A stretch of 64,000 bases of DNA from Megalobrama amblycephala (taxonomy: Eukaryota; Chordata; Actinopteri; Cypriniformes; Xenocyprididae): positions 10,199,015 to 10,263,014 of the forward strand of contig NC_063050.1 in the NCBI RefSeq assembly GCF_018812025.1. Reading direction: 5' to 3'. Under the pieces are notes generated by a model that saw nothing but the letters and a program-made list of their open reading frames with translations, did no database searches and had not been told where the DNA came from. Each line of letters opens with the position of its first letter. Within the stretch, counting starts at the first letter, position 1. A program made the position numbers and the translations under genes. Positions 46,475 to 56,435 of the stretch are shown one piece after another.

Positions 46475-48831
46475 ATGCTGATGTTGGTCAGAATGGCTCC
46501 TGCTCTTCCTCTGATCTTTCTGCTCATGATTCACAGTGAGTCTCTGTTTCATTACATATTTTTAAATGTCATTTTATTAAGAAAAAACAAACAAAGAAAA
46601 AAAAGAAACAGGAAGTTTGGGTGAGGCGTGTCAATGGGCTTGTTCGATTTATAAATATCCAATAGTTTTTAGTTATGTCAGTCTTGAACATGAATTGCTA
46701 ATTTTGTACTGTCTAGTCAGTGTCAGGTGGTTTAGGGGAGGGACTTTCTCACTCATCTGAGCATTTGATTGGACAAACATCAGTGTATCACCAGATCATT
46801 AATATTTTTTGCCTCATTTTCTCAGAAGACAATGTGGAGATATTGTAGAGGTTTATATGTCCAAAAAAAAAAAAAAAAAAAAAAAAAAGCATATAGAAGA
46901 TCTCAGCGCTGACAGACATGAATTTAAATCCAGAACTCCCATTTTTGATATCATTGATCTTTTTTTTTTAAAAATCATCATTGAATGTTTTCTTAGTCCT
47001 AATTAACATGTTTGATTATTTGATAATGCAGCATGTTCTTGATTAACTTCCATGTTTTGTTTTCACTTGTCTTTGTTTGTTCATTTCTGCAACTTCCTTC
47101 ATCTTTTATCACACTCACTATTCTGAGAAGATTAGCTTATACTATTTCCTGCAATGAGTGACTGTTTTCAAGTAGAAGAAAAGTATTATGTAGTTTATTT
47201 TTGATGGTCCAGTGTAACTGACAATGAATAAAACAAACAAACAAACATGAAAACTGCTTCACATTGTGCCTATCAACGCCACTACCTTTATCTGTTCTAA
47301 ATTCACTGTAAACCACAACTTCACAGGGCTTATTGCTTTTTATAAAACGTTAGTCCTCAAAAAATCAATATTTTTAAATAAATAAATAACAGGTGTATGT
47401 TTGTAGAGTAATTCACATTGGCTTTGAACACGGCTCAACCATTCAAAATCAAGGACTGGAGCAACCCGTTTTATGACATGTTCATCTTGATGAATTCTGT
47501 TTCAGGGGTTTCTAGTGCTGATTGGGGTGTGAGTTACAGTCCTTCACACATCTGTGCACTAAAGGACTCATCAGTGATAATGAACTGCACTTATACATAC
47601 CCTACTGGACATCAGATCAGGAAAGTGTTCTGGACAAAAAACCCTGTAAAGGGTGTAGATCCTCCAGATCTGTCTGAGGACCCTGAATACAGTCAGAGGC
47701 TTCAGTATCTGGGAGATAAACAGCAGAACTGCACCATCAGACTGAGTCATGTGACACTGAAGGATTCACACATGTACTATTTCAGATTCATCACTAATAG
47801 AGACAAATGGATTGGTTATCCAGGAGTGAATCTTACTGTCACAGGTGACTCTCATGAGGTTTCTCTCTTCTTCTGTGCATTATGTTGAATAATAATCAGT
47901 GTATGACAGCAGCACTAGATATAATGTGTGTTGTGTTCAGATCTTCAGGTGGAGTCTCCTGAGAGAGTGACAGAGGGAGATTCAGTCCGTCTGACATGTA
48001 AAAGCAGCTGCAATCTGACTGACAGAGCAACATTCATCTGGTACAGAAACTCACAGAAGATATTAAATGAGAGTAACAAACTCAACTTCGAATCAGTCAG
48101 AAGAGAGGATGCAGGCAGATATAGCTGTGCTGTACACGGACACAATCACATCTCTCCTGATGTTCAGATCAATGTCATGTGTGAGTATTTGGTCTTGTTT
48201 AAGTTGAAAAGCTAGCAGAGTTTAGGACTGGGATGGGCAACATCAGTCCTGCAGAGTTTAGCTCCAGACGCACCTGAACCATCTAAAGGTCTACAACATC
48301 ACTAAAGCTACAGACAGGTGAGTTTTGATCAGGGTTGGAGCTAAACTGTTGGACAGTGACTCTCCAGGACTGAAGTTGCTCATCCCTGCATGTTTAGGAC
48401 TATATTTTTCAACATCAGATATTTTCAAGTTTAAAAAGCATTAGAGTCTATTTACACTAAGTGACAATAGCAGCATTTTCTTAGTGATATGATCTCCACA
48501 ATAAGTGAAAATAGCAATAGATTTTATTTACATAATGTAAAACTATAAGTATTTTCTATGCAATAAATAGTTAGATACTATTATGCTATAAATAGTGGTG
48601 GATAGTATTTGCACCTCAGTATTGGTGTACATTACAGGATGCAAAAGTGTGTAAATGATTATATTTGGTTACACTTTGTTTTGATGGTTCACTTTAGATG
48701 TTCTACTAACTATAAGTAACTTTGCAACTACATTTCAACTTATTCAACCCAAACCCTACTAACACCTAACCTACTAATACTCTAATGAGAGTTAGTTGAC
48801 ATGTAGTTGCAAAGTTACTTGTTTGCCATGT

Positions 48832-48887
<56 letters not shown>

Positions 48888-51800
48888 TAAAAGAAAATGT
48901 TAAGTGGTTGGGAAAAAAAACTCTTTAATTTGGCCTTTGTGGACAGAAATGGGAACTGCATAGGAAATGAAATTATTCCATCACAGATCATAAATGATTA
49001 ATAATATACCTTAATATACCTCAATATACTGTGATTGTTAGTGTTTTTGTATTTTTCTCTCACCCTCCAAAGAGTGTCTCAGTGTCCATCAGTCCATCTG
49101 GTGAAATAGTGTCAGGAGATTCAGTGACTCTGATCTGCAGCAGTGATTCAAACCCTCCTGCTCTGAACTTCAGCTGGTTTAAAGGAGGAAAGTTTGTAGG
49201 ATCTGGAAGAATCTTCAGCATCTCAAAGATCAGCTCTGATGACAGTGGAGAATACAAGTGCAGATCCATCAATGAACATGGAGAGAAATACTCTGATGCT
49301 GTGACTTTAAACGTCATGTGTGAGTTAATGATCATTAATAATTGGCTAATTTCTTCTGATCACACAGCTTTTTTGCTACAACAGATGTTTCAAAGACACT
49401 GTTACAGCAGCCAAAAAAAAAAAAAAAAAAAAAAAAAAACAACAGTGTTCATCAGTGTCTGAATTCACACATTTGTTTTCATTCACTGTCCAGTGGACTA
49501 TATTAGTGAACTAATGTAGGGAATAGTGAATGAGAGTGTAGGGTGTGATTTAGAGCACAGCCTCTGAGTGTCGACTTTGAGCGATGTTAACTCACAGTAT
49601 ATTCCTGTAGGCTATTTTCTCGAAAATGACAAATATTACCCAGAATGCATTGTTTTCTACAGTATATTACTGTTTTAATGGAAAATGGTTTGTTACTGTC
49701 AGAATTTGGCCATTTTTCTACAGCAAGGTCTAACAGTGTGTATTCATTTGGCAGACAACAACTAACATATGAGAAACATTACAAGCAATATTATGCAAGA
49801 GCCAAATACTCACATTATATGGGTATAGGGTGTGATTTAGAACACAGACTCTGAGTGTCGACTTTGAGTGATGTTAACTTACAGTATATTACTGTAGGCT
49901 ACTTTTTCAAATACGTCAAATATTACCCAGAATGCATTGTTTTTTACGGTATATTACTGTTTTAATGGAAAACAGAATGTTACTGACAGAATTTAACAGC
50001 AATTTTTTTAACAGTTTAGTGGATTAACAATCACAAAACATGAATATACAGGGAGTGCAGAATTATTAGGCAAGTTGATTTTCTGATCATATTTTTTTCC
50101 CAAGCACATTTTACCAATTCCAATCCACATCAATCTTAATAACTACTATTAATATTGTTTTTAATCATTTATAAGTGATATATAATTGTTCATGAAGGCT
50201 GGAAATGAAAAATGCCTTATATTCAGGTGTGCAGAATTATTAGGCAAGTTTTCTTTTACTGGCAAAATGAGCCAAAAAAGAGATTTAACTCAGACTGAAA
50301 AGTCAAAAATTATTAAATACTCATGAGAAGGACGCAATACTAATGCAATACTAGAAATTGCAAAGTTAAAGCATGACCAAGGGACAGCAAAATGCTCATT
50401 GGGTCAGCGGGGTCAGACAAAAACAGGTGGAAAAGAAAAGACACATGTTAACTGCAAAATAATTAAGAATTAAGGTGAAGAATTAAGTGTGAAACCATCA
50501 GGAACCCTTTAGTCTCCAGCGCCACCATTTTCCAGAGCTGCAACCTACCTGGAGTCTCCAGAAGTGCAAGGTCTCAGGATCTCAGAGACTTAGGTTAGCT
50601 AAAGAATCCTAAAAAATGACCTGCACTTGATAAGAATCACAAGCTGAAGTGTTATAAAATACATGAAGACTGGGTTTTAATAGGGCTTATAGACAGACAG
50701 CTTGAGAATGACTCCTGATGGACCAGCACCACATCCTCTTGTACCACTGTTTGAAGAATTTATCCAGAATCTGGCAGTAAGGTGTTTGAGTTCACTTTTA
50801 GTCCATCTCTTATCCTGAAATGTCTGTCTTGCAGAGATGGACTAAAAATGATCTTCCAAAACTTACTGCCAGATTCTGGAAGATAAATTCTTCAAACAGT
50901 GGTACAAGAGGATGTGGTGCTGGTCCTTCAGGAGTCACTCTCAAGCTGTCTGTTTATAAGGCCTATAAAAACCCAGTCTTCATGTATTTTATAACACTTC
51001 AGCTTGTGATTCTTATCAAGTGCGGGTCATTTTTTAGGATTCTTTAGCTAACCTAAGTCTCTGAGATCCTGAGACCTTGCACTTCTGGAGACTCCAGGTA
51101 GGTTGCAGTTCTGGAAAATGGTGGCGCTGGAGACTAAAGGGTTCCTGATGGTTTCACACATAATTCTTAATTATTTTGCAGTTAACATGTGTCTTTTCTT
51201 TTCCACCTGTTTTTGTCTGACCCCGCTGACCCAATGAGCATTTTGCTGTCCCTTGGTCATGCTTTAACTTTGCAATTTCTAGTATTGCATTAATATTGCG
51301 TCCTTCTCATGAGTATTTAATAATTTTTGACTTTTCAGTCTGAGTTAAATCTCTTTTTTGGCTCATTTTGCCTGTAAAAGAAAACTTGCCTAATAATTCT
51401 GCACACCTGAATATAAGGCATTTTTCATTTCCAGCCTTCATGAACAATTATATATCACTTATAAATGATTAAAAACAATATTAATAGTAGTTATTAAGAT
51501 TGATGTGGATTGGAATTGGTAAAATGTGCTTGGGAAAAAAATATGATCAGAAAATCAACTTGCCTAATAATTCTGCACTCCCTGTAGAGTTTCTTTTGTC
51601 TGTTTTAGACTCTCCCAGGAACGTCTCAGTGTTGATAACTGGATCTGGTGAAATAGTGTCAGGAGATTCAGTGACTCTGATCTGCAGCAGTGATTCAAAC
51701 CCTCCTGCTCTGAACTTCAGCTGGGTTAAGGAGAATGAAAGCTCAGCTGTTGGATCTGGACAGAGTTTCAGTGCACTACAGAGTGGACGCTTCTACTGTC

Positions 51801-52899
51801 AGGCTCACAATCAACATGGATCTCAGAGATCAGACGCTGTAACTGTCACAGGTGAAGCTTTTATTAACACACTCCTGTATCTTCACATCATTCATCAGTT
51901 TGGAGAGTTAATCATGATGATCTTCCTCTTTCAGTTCATCATGGTGCTGGTAGGAATGTGATTGTGATCGCAGTGACATCTGGAGGACTATTCTTCATCA
52001 TCATCATCATCATCATCCTGTTTATAATGTGAGCTCAATAACAAAAATCCCTGCAGTGATTTGATTATTAGATTTTTTTTAATAGATTCATCCATATACT
52101 GTTAATGTCTGTCTTTATAACAGAAAGAAACGAAGGAGTGATCAAACTGAAGATCTCACAGTGAAACAGGTAAATCATTCAGACACACGACTTTACAGAA
52201 GCAGAAAATCAATCAATCAGCTGTTATCTGTGTTTCAGACTGTAACTGAACAGACTGATGGCAAACTAGCATTATCAATGTCTTTATTAACACAATCCAG
52301 AAAAAAAAGTCTCTCTTTAGATCAGTGATTCTCAAACTGTATGTGCAGTTTGAAAAAAAAAAAATTCTGTTTACAATATGAATTCATGAAATATTGATCT
52401 GAAAAGTTTGAGACAATCTGCTCTAGACTGAGAATCTACACTTCAGATCAAACTGATTTACATCTTAATGAATAATCACTTATTTTCTTGTATTTCAGAA
52501 TGATCTCTATCCTGACGCGTCACAGAGAGTTTCAGTCCATGACGAGCCTCTTTCTGAACCGGATTCAGCCAATGATGCTCCGTATGCCAGTGTGAAACCA
52601 AAGAGATTCAGAGGAAAAACTCCTGAATCCAGAGAGACTGAGGAGATCCAGTACGCAACTGTCCAACATCCCAGAAAGAAAAAGATGAAGAGATCAGAGG
52701 AGAACGAAAACCAGTACGACGATATAAGAGTTCATCAGTCTGATGCTGCCATGAGGTGAGAAAAAAACAAACAAACAAACAAACAACTTAACCAGCACAT
52801 CCAGATCATAGCTATAACATGATTGTTTCATGGTTGTTGTTTTTTTATTTTCTCTTTTTAAGCAATCAGCTGTTGAAACTGTGGAAGACGCATCAGTGA
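46475..52899 (+). CDS. Receptor D: Siglec/CD22-like receptor with damaged exons
   Basis: Predicted 438 aa if the dead Ig exon is skipped. Exons: 46475-46535, 47506-47844, 47941-48180, 51609-51851, 51935-52028, 52124-52169, 52499-52755 and 52863-52899. Leader, Siglec-type V domain (DWGVSY, SHICAL, NCTY, NCTIRL, YYFR, DKWIG), C2 with CKSSC, membrane-proximal C2, membrane helix rich in Ile, RRSD stop-transfer and tail. Tail motifs: PYASV, IQYATV (ITIM) and QYDDI. The third Ig exon (49064-49319) has lost its acceptor. In the last exon the only usable AG puts splicing one base out of frame, so the tail ends in LWKTHQ instead of the SVIYSSVK-like terminal ITIM still visible at 52888-52916. An AATAAA lies at 52960. 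The start is chosen by homology; another in-frame ATG lies upstream. Confidence 0.75.
46861..46888. repeat. Oligo-A run in gene D intron 1
   Basis: Uninterrupted A tract inside the first intron of receptor D; no element could be attached to it. Confidence 0.8.
48836..48883. repeat. (CA)n microsatellite in gene D intron
   Basis: Pure CA dinucleotide run about 180 bp upstream of the dead third Ig exon. Confidence 0.95.
49064..49319 (+). pseudogene. Dead C2 (middle-module) exon of receptor D
   Basis: The coding body is intact and nearly identical to the middle C2 exon of gene A ([20 protein letters not shown], then a [20 protein letters not shown] segment), and the GTGAGT donor is intact. The 5' edge reads CTCTCACCCTCCAAAG where paralogues have TTAGATCCTCC or TCAGATCCTCC. 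The acceptor AG and adjacent bases are gone. Neighbouring AGs give either an immediate TAG or the wrong frame. All Ig exons are phase 1-1, so skipping it preserves the frame of the rest of the receptor. Confidence 0.75.
50049..51584. mobile_element. 1.54 kb near-perfect palindromic transposon with TA target site
   Basis: The left end CAGGGAGTGCAGAATTATTA is the exact inverse of the right end, and the two arms (about 50049-50810 and 50835-51584) stay complementary along their full length around a loop of about 24 bases near 50811-50834. TA flanks both ends (50047-50048 and 51585-51586). In gene B the equivalent intron is uninterrupted (GAATATAGTTTCTTTTG at about 30039), which confirms the insertion point. 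There is no transposase. It lies only 22 bases plus the TA copy upstream of the splice acceptor of the last Ig exon of gene D. The family was not identified with certainty. Confidence 0.88.
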
Positions 52900-52959
52900 T
52901 CTACAGCAGCGTCAAATGAGAGACAGACCGTCATGAAGCCTTTCTTCATTTTTATTGAA

Positions 52960-52965
52960 AATAAA
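52960..52965 (+). other. Polyadenylation signal of receptor D
   Basis: AATAAA about 60 bases after the predicted stop codon, in sequence with no further exon. Likely the 3' end signal of gene D. Confidence 0.6.
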
Positions 52966-52969
52966 TGCC

Positions 52970-53760
52970 TTTCTGATGTTATGGGAAAAGGGAGCAGAGG
53001 GAGCTCAGCGAAAAGCAGATTTGAACCCTGTCAATCTCGTCATAAGTTTTGCGCACCCAACACACTACTGCTTATACTACTGAAATCATTAATCACATGT
53101 GTTGTTTTTTAATGTTGTGTGACATTGGTGGGCGGGGCTACTGTAAATTTGCACTTAGTAATAGACACTCCGAATAATCTTGTTTCCTTCATTTCAGGGT
53201 TAACATACTCAGAGTTCTCACTAAACCTCCTTTCTGAAACAGGCCCCAGGTCAGATTCAGATTAGTTTGCACCAGTCCTGGGTTTCAGGTACCATGAAAG
53301 TGCTCATCACCACAGTAACTTAGGCTCCACGGTTAACCTGCTCCGGGGAAGGTTATGTTCTGGTTCAGAGATCAAACTGAAATTGGACCAATCAGATGTG
53401 AGCAAAGTGACACTGACACACCCAACGCAATAAAGCCACTCCCTCAGTTTCTCTTCCTCCAAATTAAAGGTCATTATATAGTAAAAACAAATATTTAATG
53501 ATGAAATTGTCTGGTTTTAATGATAATTACTTAGAATTATTTTATTTTATTATTTTATTTATATATGATTTGTATAATTATATGATCTATATTTCTATTA
53601 ATCCATTACACACGCAAGTTTAGTTTAACAGTTGTTATTTAGCATTTAGTTTCAATGAATATTAATATATATAGATCATATGTAATATAAATAAGCTGTC
53701 AATAAACTTTGAATATGACTACGTGACCTTGTATGTTTGAGTCTCTATCGCTATATTATC
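52970..53760. other. Intergenic, nothing recognised
   Basis: A-T-rich spacer after gene D. I found no exon, element ends or tandem array. Confidence 0.5.
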
Positions 53761-53763
53761 AAC

Positions 53764-54293
53764 TATATAAACTAACTTCACAAATGTCACTTGCACTGAT
53801 AGAGAAAGATCATTTCTTTTATTTGTCCTCTTTCACAGACAAGTATTTTCCATTAGTGTGAATGCGTTTAAATTCTTCATTTTCAGCAAAAGAGTTTTGA
53901 ATCACACTGACTCTGTCGCGAGAAGTGAATCACAGTTTATTTCTGTTGCGAGGCATGTGATTGGCTGTTTGCCACTGATGTCATACATTCATGTGCATGC
54001 GCTCCACAAACTCATGATCAAAGCCTGAGTTGACAGAGAAAGTTTATGATCAGCATCATGGTACCAACAAAGCCAGATTGGAGTGGTTTGGTTTTGTCAA
54101 CATGAAAGTAATCCTATAACCCTGAGTTTGTTCAGCTACCATCATGGTACAACTACCCCATTCTGCTTCATCCTGATTGTGTTCCTCATGTAGTTAAGCC
54201 TTGTGTTTCCTCAGTACATTTGTTCAATCTCATCTATGATATTAGTAGTGTTGTTACTCTCCTGAGGTTCAGTTTGTGGATATAAAATATATT
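53764..54293. repeat. Tandem duplication unit 1 (about 530 bp)
   Basis: From ATATAAACTAACTTCACAAA to TTTGTGGATATAAAATATAT. The same order recurs from 54294, split by an LTR-like insertion and resumed at 55901-56435. Shared landmarks: GATCATTTCTTTTATTTGTC, GGCATGTGATTGGCTGTTTG, ATCATGGTACCAACAAAGCC. Confidence 0.8.
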
Positions 54294-54547
54294 GCTATAT
54301 AAACTAACTTCACAAATGTCACTTGCACTGATAGAGTGTTACTCCTAGAGGGCGTGTGTGTTTTGTTTTCTCTCTGTGTGTTTCTGTTGCAGGAGTCTGC
54401 CCTCTATTGGTTCATCCGTTTGCAGTTGTTCCAGCCAATTGCTGCCTGCCTTGTGTGATTAGCCAATCACACACAGAGACTTGAGATTACCAAAGCCTAT
54501 AAAAGCCCAAGATGGCCAATAGATAAAAGAAGATCCTTTTGTACTGC

Positions 54548-54608
<61 letters not shown>

Positions 54609-54637
54609 GGTTGTTGTGGTTGTTGTTGTGGTTGTTG
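54548..54637. repeat. (TTG)n with TGG interruptions
   Basis: Pure TTG units grade into mixed TTG/TGG units at about 54607-54637, then into the pure TGG tract. A short (TTG) run also closes the tract at about 55442-55451. The gradation suggests TGG arose by point mutation inside a TTG array and then expanded. Confidence 0.95.
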
Positions 54638-55441
54638 TGGTGGTGGTGGTGGTGGTGGTGGTGGTGGTGGTGGTGGTGGTGGTGGTGGTGGTGGTGGTGG
54701 TGGTGGTGGTGGTGGTGGTGGTGGTGGTGGTGGTGGTGGTGGTGGTGGTGGTGGTGGTGGTGGTGGTGGTGGTGGTGGTGGTGGTGGTGGTGGTGGTGGT
54801 GGTGGTGGTGGTGGTGGTGGTGGTGGTGGTGGTGGTGGTGGTGGTGGTGGTGGTGGTGGTGGTGGTGGTGGTGGTGGTGGTGGTGGTGGTGGTGGTGGTG
54901 GTGGTGGTGGTGGTGGTGGTGGTGGTGGTGGTGGTGGTGGTGGTGGTGGTGGTGGTGGTGGTGGTGGTGGTGGTGGTGGTGGTGGTGGTGGTGGTGGTGG
55001 TGGTGGTGGTGGTGGTGGTGGTGGTGGTGGTGGTGGTGGTGGTGGTGGTGGTGGTGGTGGTGGTGGTGGTGGTGGTGGTGGTGGTGGTGGTGGTGGTGGT
55101 GGTGGTGGTGGTGGTGGTGGTGGTGGTGGTGGTGGTGGTGGTGGTGGTGGTGGTGGTGGTGGTGGTGGTGGTGGTGGTGGTGGTGGTGGTGGTGGTGGTG
55201 GTGGTGGTGGTGGTGGTGGTGGTGGTGGTGGTGGTGGTGGTGGTGGTGGTGGTGGTGGTGGTGGTGGTGGTGGTGGTGGTGGTGGTGGTGGTGGTGGTGG
55301 TGGTGGTGGTGGTGGTGGTGGTGGTGGTGGTGGTGGTGGTGGTGGTGGTGGTGGTGGTGGTGGTGGTGGTGGTGGTGGTGGTGGTGGTGGTGGTGGTGGT
55401 GGTGGTGGTGGTGGTGGTGGTGGTGGTGGTGGTGGTGGTGG
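54638..55441. repeat. Pure (TGG)268 microsatellite, 804 bp
   Basis: No interruption was seen from 54638 to 55441. The purity and length are exceptional. On the plus strand the GG runs could stack as two-tier G-quadruplexes. The open frames through it (poly-Trp, poly-Val, poly-Gly) are meaningless. The exact copy number in the assembly may be unreliable. Confidence 0.95.
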
Positions 55442-56435
55442 TTGTTGTTGTTAAGCTTTTCAGTTTCTTTTCTTTGCTTTATTTTTGAATTGGGAACAGG
55501 TTATGAGTCTACATGTTGCAACACGTAGACCTCAGTTCTGTCTAGTAACATCAGACAAGGAGTGGTTGCCACCAATATTAAGTTTTGTTAAAGTAGGCAG
55601 GTTTACTTTGTTTTGTTTTCAGTAAGATGTTCTGTCCTTTAGTTAGTTGGCTTTTTGGTTTTCTTTGTTTCTTTTTGTTGGCAACACTCTTGTTCCCTTT
55701 CCACCCTTTTGTGCTTTTTTCTTTTGTTTGATTTTTCTGTAAATTTAATTATTTTCAGAGTATGCTTTACTTCTTATGCTCAAGCTTTGTTGATGGTCTG
55801 TTAAAGTCTCCTGTTGTTTTGTACAAGTTTGTTCTAATTAGTTCAGTTCTGGTTTATGTCGATGTCGCTGCGATACCCCTAGACTAATAGGGACATAGCA
55901 TAGAGCAAGATCATTTCTTTTGTTTGTCCTCTTTCATGGAAAATTATTTTCTTTAGTGTAAATGCGTTTAAATTATTCAATGTCTTAACCTTCAGCAAAA
56001 GTTTTGGATAGCGCTGGCTTTTCCAAGTGAATCAGTTTCTCTCTGTTGCAAGGCATGTGATCGGCTGTTTGCCACTGATGTCACGCGTTCATGTGCACGT
56101 GTTTGTGTTATTTAAATGTTAGTATGACGTTCCTGAAACATTCTTTCAATCATTCAAACACCTGCTGTGAATATTTGGAGAACATTCTTATAAAACAAGA
56201 ATGGGATCATGGTACCAACAAAGCTGGATTGGAGTGGTTTGGTTTTGTCAACATGAAAGAGTTTGTTCAGCTACCATCATGGTACAACTACCCCATTCTG
56301 CCTCATCCTGATTGTGTTCCTCATGTAGTTAAGCCTTGTGTTTCCTCAGTACATTTGTTCAATCTCATCTATGATATTAGTAGTGTTGTTACTCTCCTGA
56401 GGTTCAGTTTGTGGATATAAAATATATTGCTTGTT

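Larger units (their letters stand above)
54331..55905 (+). mobile_element. Probable solo LTR with 5-bp target duplication
   Basis: TAGAG at 54331-54335 and again at 55901-55905 flanks a sequence that starts TGTTACTCC and ends GACATAGCA, that is, TG...CA termini. A TATA box (CCTATAAAAGCCC, about 54496) lies upstream of the repeat tract, as expected for an LTR U3 region. No internal coding region, primer-binding site or second LTR is seen, so it would be a solo LTR of an unknown retroelement. About 60 percent of its length is a TTG/TGG microsatellite. Confidence 0.65.
54294..56435. repeat. Tandem duplication unit 2, interrupted
   Basis: The halves are 54294-54335 and 55901-56435; between them lies the LTR-like insertion. 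Unit 1 shows the unbroken site (CACTGATAGAGAAAGATCAT at about 53796), so the insertion came after the duplication. Confidence 0.78.

Noticed and set aside
49031..49063. Upstream in-frame extension of the dead C2 exon of gene D
   Set aside because: It is intron with a polypyrimidine tract; the frame merely lacks stops, and the phase does not match the preceding exon.
54539..55528. Open frames of 293-329 codons encoding poly-Trp or poly-Val
   Set aside because: They are pure translations of the TTG/TGG microsatellite; no protein-coding signal.
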